This document shows, piece after piece, positions 50,679-59,448 of a stretch of 64,000 nt of DNA. The notes under the pieces were generated by a model. It worked only from the letters and a program-made list of their open reading frames with translations. It made no database searches and was not told the origin of the DNA. Positions within the stretch are counted from its first letter, which is position 1, and each line of letters starts with the position of its first letter. Source of the DNA: Lysobacter sp. M2-1 (GTDB lineage: Bacteria; Pseudomonadota; Gammaproteobacteria; Xanthomonadales; Xanthomonadaceae). Made by a program: the position numbers and the translations under genes. The DNA is taken from positions 1,488,001 to 1,552,000 of the forward strand of contig NZ_JAKPBU010000001.1 in assembly GCF_022662495.1 (NCBI RefSeq), written 5' to 3'.

Positions 50679-50947
50679 CTGGCGCCTGATGCAAGCGGAG
50701 GGCGACGAACGGTAGATGTGGGTCGCGGGATACCGGTGGGTGCCTGGTGGCAGTGACTTCCTGTGCCGTTGGTCGATTTGCCCTGCAACGGCGTTTTAGC
50801 CTGGCGAAGCCAGCCCTGCCTATGTGTTCGAGCTGCTGGTAGTGTCCGCGGTGACGTCCGCAAGATCGTCGCCGAACTGGTGTGCGGGCGTGCGGCCAAT
50901 CGCCCGCCAGCCGCGTGGCGGCATCGGCGGGCAACGGCCCATGGAGT

Positions 50948-51742
50948 TCACCGGCAACCGGCGCTGACGATCCACGCCCGCGAGTCGAACCACACGCCGT
51001 CATCGCGATGATGTTGCGCGACGATTGCGCGGAGTCGCGCCCGCTCGCGCTCGGCGGAAGCCGCATCCAGCGATCGCGACGCTTCGCGCGTGGCCTGGAA
51101 TTGCCCGATCCATTGCAACGCGGCTTCGACGCTGTCGCCGTAGTACACGGGTTCGTGCACGTCCTGGAACGTCGCATCCGCGAAGCCGGCTGCATCGAGA
51201 ATCCGCTCGACGACCGCGGAGTCTGCAAGCGAGAACGCGGCCGAGGACTGCGGACGGTCTCCCTGGATCGCCAGGGACCACTCGTTGGCCTCGAGTGCCT
51301 GCCACACCATCATGACCAGACGGCCGTCGCCCGCCAGCGCGCCACGGACGTTGCGCAATGCCGTGATGGGATCGGCGAAGAACATCGTGCCGAACCGACT
51401 GATCGCGACGTCGAAACCCTGCGCCGGCAACGGATGCGTCTGCGCGTCGCCGTGCTCGAATCGCACGTTGCGCACCCCTTCGGCTGCGGCAAGTTCGCGT
51501 GCGCGGGCGATCATCGGTGCCGAGATGTCGATGCCCAACGCGCTGCCGGCCGATGCGGCGCGCGCCGCATCGCGGGTGGTCTTGCCGGCTCCGCATCCGA
51601 TGTCCAGCACGCGCTCGTGGGCATGAATCGCGCACGCACGGCGGAACGCGCCGTCGTGCAGCTGGAGCTCCGCATCGTAGTCCACGGCACGGACGCCGCT
51701 CGTTGCGCGCTCGTCTGGCGAAGTCGTTTCGGGAAACTCCAT
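50948..51742 (-). CDS. SAM-dependent class I methyltransferase
   Basis: 264 residues. Motif I VLDIGCGAGKTTRD, motif II region LGIDISAPMIARARELA, motif III GFDVAISRFGTMFFADPITA and motif IV LVMMVWQ. Rossmann-like methyltransferase of the Methyltransf_25/11 type. Substrate not evident. Divergent from the AmiC-like gene at 51933. ATG 51742 has GGGAAGA upstream; 51745 is also possible. Confidence 0.87.
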   Translation of the reverse strand: MEFPETTSPDERATSGVRAVDYDAELQLHDGAFRRACAIHAHERVLDIGCGAGKTTRDAARAASAGSALGIDISAPMIARARELAAAEGVRNVRFEHGDAQTHPLPAQGFDVAISRFGTMFFADPITALRNVRGALAGDGRLVMMVWQALEANEWSLAIQGDRPQSSAAFSLADSAVVERILDAAGFADATFQDVHEPVYYGDSVEAALQWIGQFQATREASRSLDAASAERERARLRAIVAQHHRDDGVWFDSRAWIVSAGCR

Positions 51743-51932
51743 CATTCTTCCCTGCGTCCTGTCGGCCTCGAGTTGGCAAGCGTAAGGGAAACGGGAACAG
51801 GTTCGGTGTTGTGCGAGAGACAAGGCATCCGGGATCGGCGCGGGTACCCCGCATGGCCGGTTCGCTGATGCCCGCTTTCACTCAGCGATCCGGCGATACT
51901 GCAACCGGATCGCTTCCCGGAAATGCCCAGGC

Positions 51933-53045
51933 ATGAGTTCGGAATCATCATCCGCAGCAAAGCAGACTGACGCATCCGCCGTCCGGATCGGCGCGCTGGT
52001 ACCGCTGAGCCGGCCTGGCTGGGTGGAGGCGGGCCAGCACCTGCTCGCTGGGCTCGAGCTGGGCGTTTGCGAAGTCAACGGCGCCGGCGGAATCGACGGA
52101 AGGCCACTCGAGCTGATGGTGCGAGACACCACCGCTGATCCGCACCGGGCCGCGGCGGCCGTGGATGAATTGGCTCGCCTGGGCGCGGTTGCCTTGGCGG
52201 GGGAGTATCACAGTGTGGTCGCTCGCGCGGTGGCTGCCAGGGCCGACGCGCTCGGCCTGCCCTTCCTGTGCTCGTCGGCGGTGCTCGACGCGCTCACCGA
52301 ACAGCCAACGCACTGGGTCGCGCGCCTGGCCCCGGCGCAGTCCCGCGGCTGGCGGATCTACGCGGATTTCCTGCTCGGCGCGGGCCACAGCCGGATCGCC
52401 GTGGCAGCCCAGTCGAGCGTCTACTGGGCATCAGGAACCCGCATTCTGCGGGATACCCTCGCGCCGCGCGGCGGCACGGTGATCGAATTCGACATGGGTG
52501 CGCTTGGCGCCGCGGCGGTGTGCGACGCACTCGTCGACAACCGCGCGACAGCCCTGCTTCTACTGGTCGGCACTCCGGAGCCGGCAGTGTCGATCGTCAA
52601 AGCCGTCCGCCGCGATCCGCGCCTGGCCGGGATCATGATCGGCGCGCCGGCCGGGCAACCGGAGTTCGCCGAATGGGCGAGGTTGCTGGGTGACGACGGC
52701 GCCGCGATCCCGTTCCTGCGCTATCTGCCCGAGCGGCTCGGGGCACTCGGGGCCCGAGTCGAGACGGCACTGCGTGAGCGGCTGGGCGAAGTACCCTCGT
52801 TCGTCGCCTTCGAAGGCTACGACACCATCACCGTGCTCGCTGATGTGCTGCGTTCCCACGGCGTGGACCGGCCGCGCATCGCCGAATCATGGCCGGGTGT
52901 TTCCGTCGAAGGCACGCGTGGCCAGATCACGTTCTCGCGCACGCCAGGCATCGGCGTCTGGCAATGGGCCTGGCCGCCCATCCAGGTCGTCGATCGGGAT
53001 CCGGTGCAGCCCGATCGCTTCCGGATCCTCCACGCCGCGCCTTAG
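51933..53045 (+). CDS. Cytosolic periplasmic-binding-protein homolog (AmiC/Leu-Ile-Val-binding-like)
   Basis: 370 residues. Peripla_BP_5/6 fold: VRIGALVPLSRPGWVEAGQH (about 17-36), LAGLELGVCEVNGAGGIDGR, then GAVALAGEYHSVVARAVAAR and a second domain with VAFEGYDTITVLADVL. Unlike transporter receptors it lacks a signal peptide and no ABC permease or ATPase follows. In P. aeruginosa, AmiC is such a cytosolic receptor that controls an RNA-binding antiterminator. A sensor role is therefore plausible here but inferred. The arginase-family gene 115 bp downstream might be its target or partner. Confidence 0.7.
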   Translation: MSSESSSAAKQTDASAVRIGALVPLSRPGWVEAGQHLLAGLELGVCEVNGAGGIDGRPLELMVRDTTADPHRAAAAVDELARLGAVALAGEYHSVVARAVAARADALGLPFLCSSAVLDALTEQPTHWVARLAPAQSRGWRIYADFLLGAGHSRIAVAAQSSVYWASGTRILRDTLAPRGGTVIEFDMGALGAAAVCDALVDNRATALLLLVGTPEPAVSIVKAVRRDPRLAGIMIGAPAGQPEFAEWARLLGDDGAAIPFLRYLPERLGALGARVETALRERLGEVPSFVAFEGYDTITVLADVLRSHGVDRPRIAESWPGVSVEGTRGQITFSRTPGIGVWQWAWPPIQVVDRDPVQPDRFRILHAAP

Positions 53046-53160
53046 GGTGCGCCCTGGCGCACCTCCGGGCGGTGAGCCAGCCAGTCCGCGTAAGGCGGGT
53101 CAAGACCCACCCTGCAAGAGCGGGCTTGAAGCAGGATAGTGTCGGTAATCGCTGGAGATC
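53046..53160. repeat. GGTGCGCC/GGCGCACC hairpin element, copy 1
   Basis: GGTGCGCC (53046-53053) and GGCGCACC (53056-53063) are perfect complements around a CT loop. A second part, GTAAGGCGGGTCAAGACCCACCC, is itself inverted. Similar elements at 57757-57825 and 57930-57947. Confidence 0.65.
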
Positions 53161-53967
53161 ATGATGCAAAGTGCGGATCACAAGTTCGACCTGGTTCTGT
53201 CCTATCCGCAGTGGCAGGGATCAGGGCGTTCGCAGCATCTGCGCAGGGGCGCACTGGCTGCGGCTGAGGTCTGCCGCCGGTACGGGCCGCTGGTGCAGGT
53301 TCCCGATGCCGGAGCAGGCGAGGATGTCGGCGGGATCCATCGCTGGACCGCGATCGTCGAGCAGTTCCGTTCGGCCAAGGCGATGCTCGACGAGAAGCAG
53401 CCGCGTTCCGTGTTGACCGCTGGTGGAGACTGCGCCTGCGACGTCGCCGTGATCGATTATCTGCATGGACGCTACCCGGACCTGACCGTGCTCTGGGTGG
53501 ACGCGCATCTGGATGCCAACACGGCAGCGACTTCGCCCAGCGGCAACTTCCACGGCATGCCGGTCGCCGCGATCATGGGCTCGGCCCCGGCCGATCTGCG
53601 GGCGCTGCTCTCAACGCCGCTGCCGCCCTCGCAATTCCGTTATGTCGCGGCGCACGTGGGCGATGATGGCGACTGGGAATTCCAACGCAATAACGCCTTG
53701 TCGTGGCTCGATCCCGATCGACCGGTTTCGGGGCCTATCCATGTGCATTTCGATCTGGATGCGCTCGATCCCGCCGCATTCCCCCATGTGGCCTATCCGG
53801 AGGGCAGGCTGTCGATGGAAGCAGGCCTGGCTGTGGTGCGCGGGGCCGCCGCCGGCGGCGCGCTGGTCGGGCTCACGATCACCGAATTCGCGCCCGCCGA
53901 CGGGCGCGGTGCGATGGAGGGCAGCCGCTTCCTCGAGCGGTTATGCGAGGCGGCGGTCGCAGGCTGA
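53161..53967 (+). CDS. Arginase/ureohydrolase family protein
   Basis: 268 residues. The metal-site motifs are LTAGGDCACD (normally GGDHS; here Cys replaces the metal-binding His), WVDAHLDAN (D-x-H-x-D), and HFDLDALDP (D-x-D). Family members hydrolyse guanidino groups with two Mn ions. The GGDC variant occurs in some arginase-like relatives, and activity may differ. ATG 53161; a GGAG lies at 53154. Adjacent to the AmiC-like gene. Confidence 0.8.
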   Translation: MMQSADHKFDLVLSYPQWQGSGRSQHLRRGALAAAEVCRRYGPLVQVPDAGAGEDVGGIHRWTAIVEQFRSAKAMLDEKQPRSVLTAGGDCACDVAVIDYLHGRYPDLTVLWVDAHLDANTAATSPSGNFHGMPVAAIMGSAPADLRALLSTPLPPSQFRYVAAHVGDDGDWEFQRNNALSWLDPDRPVSGPIHVHFDLDALDPAAFPHVAYPEGRLSMEAGLAVVRGAAAGGALVGLTITEFAPADGRGAMEGSRFLERLCEAAVAG

Positions 53968-54198
53968 CGCTACAAACAGAACAGGTACGGCTCGCTCTTC
54001 CCACATCACTGGAAACGCGTTTTCGTTCGCCTCGTTTGACCGATCGCATGTTCGTTGCGAACGAAAATATGTCAGCGGCAACCGTTACCGGTGCGCTGAT
54101 GCCATGTGCCATCGGTGCGCTGCGACTGCCACTCGTGTCACGGAAGCGGGTGTTTGCGATTCCTATACTCGGTCGCTGTCTACCCCCGGAGACAGCGC

Positions 54199-56271
54199 AT
54201 GATCACACGCAGGCAGTTCCTCGCCACCAATGGACTGATCGTCGCCGGCACGGCAACCGGCGCGGTGAGGAGCGGCTTGTTTGGGCCGAGCCCGCAGGCG
54301 TTGGCCGCACCCACCGCAACCGCGTCGGACTCGGGCATACGGTGGACGACCGGCCGGCTGCTGCCGACGTTCGCCGAGCCGGTACATCTGCATGCGGCGA
54401 GCGTTGCGAGCCTGCCGGGCGAGGATCAACTCCTGCTCACCACCCTGCAGGGCCTGGTGAACCGGCGCAAGCCCGCGCTGTATTTCGTCTACGACCGCGG
54501 CGCGGACACGCCAGACGAACGCTGGCTCGCCGGCTTCGACCAGGACCAGGTAACCCTGCACGCCGACGCGTTGTCGTTGATCGCCGCGTATCGCGATCGC
54601 GCCGCGGGCGCGATCGTGTACGACCCCGAGGTGCCGGATTCGATCAACATCGCGACCACCCTGGCCGGACTCGAGAACGCGGTAGTCGCCACCGCGGAGC
54701 AGGCGGCGCGGTACGGTTTCCCGATCATCGAGGACCTGCGCGCGCGCTTCGCCGGCCAGGACAACGTGCAGATCTACCGCTGGCAACTCGAGCACCTGTG
54801 GCCGCGCTGCGAACACCGGCTGCTCGCCGGGTTGCCGCCAACCCGCGTGGTCGACGTCGAAGGCGTCAGCTGGCGCGAAGTCGCGCGCGAGACGCAGGAA
54901 ATCCGGGATTCCTCCAACCGCGCGTTCCTGACCTTCGACCTCAGCCAGGAACTGGGCGGCGAAGAGGTGTACCTGCGCTTCGCCGATGCATTCACGTTCG
55001 ATGGCTGGGGCGCCTCGGTCGGCGGCCTGGTCGCGACCGCCGATGGCGCGGTGATCGCCGAGTTCATTCCCGGCACCGCCGACGAGGAACCGTTCCTGTT
55101 TTCCGGCAATTCAGCGATCGGCGGCGACCAGAACCGGTTCGCCGATGGCGGCAACTATTTCGTCTACCGGTTCCAGCCGCCGGCGGGAACGACATCCTTC
55201 ACCGTGACGGTCGACATCTGGAACCAGTACCTGGTGACCGCGACCGACACCGCGCCGTCACGGCGCGAGCCGGTCGCGTACTTCCGCGACTACGTCGTGG
55301 CAACCAGGGCGATGGTGGTGTGGCTGGATCCCAACGGCGAGCCCGGCGAGCTGCTGGCCGAGATCTTCGACCGCACGGCGAGCACCACGCCGTACCTGGG
55401 CTGGTTCTCCAACGACGTGGCAGGGGAATGGGGCGGCGTCGATCTGGCGGCGGCGCATCGGGTCGAAGTGTTCGCCGCGGATTTCTACATGAACGGCACC
55501 GTGCATGGCGGCGTGCATGCGGACATCTCGACCCGGCCGAGGCGATTGCGGCAGGCGCCGCTGGAGAACAGGATCTATCTGACCCTGACCTTCGGCGAAG
55601 GCGACAACCTGCAGTTCTGCCAGCGCCATCTGCGCGAGCTGTGGGACCACCCCGATCGGGGCAGGGTCCCGACCAACTGGACGATCAGCCCGGTGCTTGC
55701 AGACGCCGGGCCCGCGATCTACCGCTATTTCCAGAAGACCGCGACCGCCAACGACCTGCTGATCTGCGGGCCGTCTGGCGCCGGCTATACCTACGGCGGA
55801 TCCTGGCCCGGTGCGAGCTTCGCCGACTACGCCGATGTCACCGAGCGCTATCTGCGCCGCACAGGCCTGGATCTGGTGTATGCCTACAACAATCGCAACG
55901 GCAGCGACAACGGCTGGGTTCCACTCGACGGCGCGGTCCTGGAGACCTACCGCACGCGCACCAGCCTGCGCGGCATCATCCAGTCCTGGGAGACGGGCGG
56001 GATCCTGGGCACCGGCGAGCTGCCGGTGATCGGCAACTACAGCAAGCCGGGCAATGCGGCCGAATACAAGCAGGCGCTCGACGCGCACGTCGGCGAGTGG
56101 AATGGCGAATCACCGTTCTTCATCGCGGCCGGCATCAATGCCTGGAACTGGAACCCGCACGACATCGTCGAGCTGGCCGCGCTGGTGGCCGAAGACGATC
56201 GCTACCGGATCGTGCTGGCGGACACCTTCTTCGATCTGCTCAGGCGCGCGCCGAACCCGCAGCCGCGCTAG
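54199..56271 (+). CDS. Tat-exported GxGYxYP domain protein
   Basis: 690 residues. N-terminus ITRRQFLATNGLIVAGTAT is a twin-arginine signal. The central and C-terminal parts contain EGDNLQFCQRH and GPSGAGYTYGGSWPG (about 525-540), the GxGYxYP motif of GxGYxYP_C-type putative glycoside hydrolases, usually found in polysaccharide-degradation loci. The middle third (about 260-420) is a separate beta-sandwich insertion. Enzymatic activity is family inference. TATACT at 54170-54175 may be its -10. Confidence 0.82.
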   Translation: MITRRQFLATNGLIVAGTATGAVRSGLFGPSPQALAAPTATASDSGIRWTTGRLLPTFAEPVHLHAASVASLPGEDQLLLTTLQGLVNRRKPALYFVYDRGADTPDERWLAGFDQDQVTLHADALSLIAAYRDRAAGAIVYDPEVPDSINIATTLAGLENAVVATAEQAARYGFPIIEDLRARFAGQDNVQIYRWQLEHLWPRCEHRLLAGLPPTRVVDVEGVSWREVARETQEIRDSSNRAFLTFDLSQELGGEEVYLRFADAFTFDGWGASVGGLVATADGAVIAEFIPGTADEEPFLFSGNSAIGGDQNRFADGGNYFVYRFQPPAGTTSFTVTVDIWNQYLVTATDTAPSRREPVAYFRDYVVATRAMVVWLDPNGEPGELLAEIFDRTASTTPYLGWFSNDVAGEWGGVDLAAAHRVEVFAADFYMNGTVHGGVHADISTRPRRLRQAPLENRIYLTLTFGEGDNLQFCQRHLRELWDHPDRGRVPTNWTISPVLADAGPAIYRYFQKTATANDLLICGPSGAGYTYGGSWPGASFADYADVTERYLRRTGLDLVYAYNNRNGSDNGWVPLDGAVLETYRTRTSLRGIIQSWETGGILGTGELPVIGNYSKPGNAAEYKQALDAHVGEWNGESPFFIAAGINAWNWNPHDIVELAALVAEDDRYRIVLADTFFDLLRRAPNPQPR

Positions 56272-56402
56272 CGGCTTCGTCGGCGCAGCCCGGTAAGCGA
56301 AACGCACCCGGCGCCCTGACGCTGGTGCTGCGAACCACCGGGGCGCGGTCTGCGGCCCGGGGTGCGGCGAGCGCATCCGCACGCGAATGCGAGTCGCTCG
56401 GC

Positions 56403-57677
56403 TCAGTCGGCCGTGGCCCTGTAAATCATGTGTCCCTGGCGAAACGCGCACCGCACCCTGGCGAAGTTGCGCGGATCGTCTGCCGGATCCGCGTCGAGCA
56501 CGACGATGTCGGCGTCCATGCCCATCGCAAGCCTGCCGCGTCGATCGCTCTCGCGCCACGTCTTCGCCGGCTCCGTCGTGAGCGAGGCGAGAATCTGCAT
56601 CGGCGACAGGCCGGCGTCCGCCATCAGTGCGTATTCCTGCGCGGGGTCGTAATCGGTCATGTAGCCGACGTCGGTGCCGAAGATCACGCGCCCCCCGGCG
56701 GCGGCGAACGCGCGAAAGTGGTCGATCGTCATCTTGATCAGGCTCCTGGCGACATCGTCGGGCACCTGCTGCTTTTTCAACTCGTAGCCGAGCAGCTTCA
56801 GCGTCGGAATCATCGCCATGTCCGCATCGACGAACTGGCGCAGGACCTCGTCCGGCCACGGTGTCTCGGCGCCCAGCGTCGTATGCGCCAGGATATCGAC
56901 GCCGGCGGCGATGGCGGTGCGCACACCCTCGATGTCGGTCGGATGCGCGATCACCAGCTGATCGTGGCGATGGGTCTCATCGGCGGCCGCACGCGCGATG
57001 GCTACCGGCATGCGCTTGATGGTGCCACGCTCGTCGGTGGGCGGCGCAACGAAGAGTTTGGTTGCATCGGCGCCGGCGGCGACGTTGTCGCGGACTACCT
57101 GAACCGCTGCCTGAGCGGTTCCCGGCTGAGGCAGGCGATCGCGCACTTCCTTCGGGAAGTGCGACAAGTAGATGGGGATCCCCTGTGGCGGAAACACGGG
57201 CAGCCCGACGGTCAGTATTCTCGGCCCGGGCACTTCGCCGCTTTCGATCCGCGCGCGCAACGCGAGCGAGTTGTCGCGATCGAATGCAGCGGTGTCGACG
57301 ACGGTGGTATAGCCGTAACGGGTGAGCATCGAGGTCAGCGCGTCCTTCAGCGATGCTCCGGACTTGTCGCGCGCATTGGTGAACGCCTCGCCGATGAAAT
57401 GCACGTGGCTGTTCTGAAAGCCGGCAGTGACGATGCCGCCGCTGCATTCCGAGATGGGCGTTCCGTCCGGAATCGCGATCTCGCCAGCGCCCACTGCGGC
57501 GATCTTGCCGTCGCGCACGAACACCGCGCCGTTCTCGATGGGTCTGGCATCCGCTGCGACGTAGAGCCTGGTTGCCTTCAACGCCCAGGTGGCGTTGGCG
57601 TCGCTCGCGAGCCCGGGCGTAGATGCGACCAGCGAGGCGAGAACGGCGAGATGCGCCGCGTGCCGGATTGCGAGCAT
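56403..57677 (-). CDS. Secreted amidohydrolase family metal-dependent hydrolase
   Basis: 424 residues. Signal peptide (1-24, GLAS|DA). Metal site: FQNSHVHFIG (H-x-H, about 82-90), then HPTDIEGV (His near 248) and TLGAETPWPD, with FGTDVGY (Asp near 339). This is the amidohydrolase superfamily pattern (imidazolonepropionase-like/Xaa-Pro dipeptidase-like). The Lys of dinuclear members is not certain. ATG 57677 starts the signal peptide; the frame runs open to 58007. Substrate unknown. Confidence 0.85.
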   Translation of the reverse strand: MLAIRHAAHLAVLASLVASTPGLASDANATWALKATRLYVAADARPIENGAVFVRDGKIAAVGAGEIAIPDGTPISECSGGIVTAGFQNSHVHFIGEAFTNARDKSGASLKDALTSMLTRYGYTTVVDTAAFDRDNSLALRARIESGEVPGPRILTVGLPVFPPQGIPIYLSHFPKEVRDRLPQPGTAQAAVQVVRDNVAAGADATKLFVAPPTDERGTIKRMPVAIARAAADETHRHDQLVIAHPTDIEGVRTAIAAGVDILAHTTLGAETPWPDEVLRQFVDADMAMIPTLKLLGYELKKQQVPDDVARSLIKMTIDHFRAFAAAGGRVIFGTDVGYMTDYDPAQEYALMADAGLSPMQILASLTTEPAKTWRESDRRGRLAMGMDADIVVLDADPADDPRNFARVRCAFRQGHMIYRATAD

Positions 57678-57756
57678 GGAAGAGTTCCGGATGACCGCGT
57701 CGGCGGCATGATTGCAAATCGGCACCTGCGTTGCCACCAACGGGAGATCTGCATGG

Positions 57757-57947
57757 GGTGCGCCCTGTCGCACCACCCTGGCCGCCGGGCCAGCGAATCC
57801 GCTTAAGGCGGGCTTGAGCCAGCCCCGTCTCAATGGTCGGAAAGAAAGTGCCGGACGATGTCGTTTTCCGAAAGCCCCGTTCGTCGTTCCCGTAGCACGC
57901 CGCTGAGGCTGGCTCGAAACTGACCATAGGGTGCGCCCTGACGTACC
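57757..57947. repeat. GGTGCGCC hairpin elements, copies 2 and 3
   Basis: GGTGCGCCCTGTCGCACC (57757-57774), followed by TTAAGGCGGGCTTGAGCCAG (57800-57819), and a third, more degenerate copy GGTGCGCCCTGACGTACC (57930-57947). They match the element at 53046. Confidence 0.6.
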
Positions 57948-58056
57948 AGCTGGCCAGGACGACAGATCCAACCCAAGCAGGAATCGCCGCGCACAAAGCC
58001 TTGGCAATCAATCATATGGCGCACGATGGCGTCATGCACTCAACTGGAGCCTTGCA

Positions 58057-58707
58057 ATGACCCCCACTATCACCGCCTTTGCAACGTCGCCCGATCGCGG
58101 CAAGGGTCTGGCGCGCGACATGCGCGTGCGCTGGGCGCTCGAAGAAGTAGGCCAGCCGTACGACGTGCGTCTTGTTTCGTTCGAGGAGATGAAGCAGCCC
58201 GCGCATCTGGCGCTGCATCCTTTCGGGCAGATCCCGACCTATGAAGAGGACGATCTCGTCCTGTTCGAGTCCGGGGCGATCGTATTGCATCTCGCCGAGC
58301 GCCATGCGGGCCTGCTGCCGGACGATGCGAATGCCCGGGCGCGCGCGATCTCATGGATGTTCGCCGCGCTCAACACGGTGGAGCCGCCGATCGTCGAGCG
58401 TTCGATGATTGGACTGCTGGAGCGCGATGAGACCTGGTACGCGCAGCGCCTGCCGGCTGTCGAGGGTCGCTTGCGCAAGCGGTTGGGCGAACTGTCCCGC
58501 CGCCTGGGCGATGCCGACTGGCTCGATGGCGCCTTCAGCGCCGGCGATCTGATGATGGTGTCGGTGCTGCTCAGGTCGAAGAGCTCGGGAATCCTGGACG
58601 AATATCCGAACCTCTCCGCCTATGTCGCCCGAGGCGAAGCGCGGCCCGCCTACCAGCGTGCGTTCGCCGCGCAACTGGCGGTATTCGAGACGCAGGGCCG
58701 AGCCTGA
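58057..58707 (+). CDS. Glutathione S-transferase family protein
   Basis: 216 residues. N-terminal thioredoxin-like domain (TAFATSPDRGKGLARDMRVR, HPFGQIPTYEEDD with the cis-Pro, LFESGAIVLHLAE with the ESxAI glutathione-binding motif), C-terminal helical domain (about 90-210). The N-terminal active-site Ser/Tyr position appears to be Ser11-Pro. Cytosolic detoxification or signalling. ATG 58057 has GGAG upstream. Confidence 0.9.
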   Translation: MTPTITAFATSPDRGKGLARDMRVRWALEEVGQPYDVRLVSFEEMKQPAHLALHPFGQIPTYEEDDLVLFESGAIVLHLAERHAGLLPDDANARARAISWMFAALNTVEPPIVERSMIGLLERDETWYAQRLPAVEGRLRKRLGELSRRLGDADWLDGAFSAGDLMMVSVLLRSKSSGILDEYPNLSAYVARGEARPAYQRAFAAQLAVFETQGRA

Positions 58708-58763
58708 GGCAGCGTCGCCCGGGTAAGCGACGCGCGGCTGGGTTAGCCATCAGCCTGCAGGCG

Positions 58764-59258
58764 CTACGGTTCCGGCACGCGCGTCAATTGGGTGTACGCG
58801 ATCTGCCAACGGCCTTCGCGCCTGGTCCAGACATGCGCGATCCGCAGCACGCGACGGTGCTGCGCACCATCCTGTGTCCATGCCAGGTGCAGCAGGCCGC
58901 GGACCAGGGCGGTATCGCCCCACACCGCTTGCGCAGACTCCTCCACGACGTATCGGTCGATCCTGAATCCGGGCAGCCTGAAGTCGTCGAGATACGATTG
59001 TTTGGCCTGCAGCGAGGAATCCGAGTTGACGAGGATGTAGTCGTCGGCGACGAGATCCGAAAGTGCCGCGATGTCGCTTCGCATCGTCGCCTGTCGATAT
59101 GCGCTTACGGCTTCGGCAAGTTCCGGCGGCATTCCGGCGGCGCCGTTGTGCGATGCCTGTGAGGCAAACGTCGCGGTGGGCACCGCCAATACCGTCGCAG
59201 CCAGCGCCAATAAAACCAGGCGCAGCAGGCCGATCGCATATCCGCCTCTGTTCGGCAT
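58764..59258 (-). CDS. Secreted NTF2-like DUF4440 protein
   Basis: 164 residues. Signal peptide (1-33, TFA|SQ). Then one NTF2-like domain (AVSAYRQATMRSDIAALSDL, ADDYILVNSDSSLQAKQSYL, and the closing IAHVWTRREGRWQIAYTQLT). Small secreted binding or isomerase-like protein; function unknown. ATG 59258 preferred over 59291 because the longer start has no signal-like N-terminus. Confidence 0.78.
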   Translation of the reverse strand: MPNRGGYAIGLLRLVLLALAATVLAVPTATFASQASHNGAAGMPPELAEAVSAYRQATMRSDIAALSDLVADDYILVNSDSSLQAKQSYLDDFRLPGFRIDRYVVEESAQAVWGDTALVRGLLHLAWTQDGAQHRRVLRIAHVWTRREGRWQIAYTQLTRVPEP

Positions 59259-59448
59259 GATGGTTTTCCTCCAAATCGGTCCGCGAGACATTCGTCGTGT
59301 CCGGCCGGCACAGACTCCGGCACGAACGACTCATGGACTGAGTAGGGGAAACCCGTATCGCGTTCAAGAACGCACTTCCGGGTAACCACAGGAGGGAATC
59401 CGCTACTGAGGCCACACCCGGCGTGGATGCGGGCGACGCATTTCCGTA

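Noticed and set aside
53703-57806. 1367-codon plus-strand frame through the GxGYxYP and amidohydrolase genes
   Set aside because: It is out of frame with the GxGYxYP gene and antisense to the amidohydrolase; Arg/Gly-rich with no motifs.
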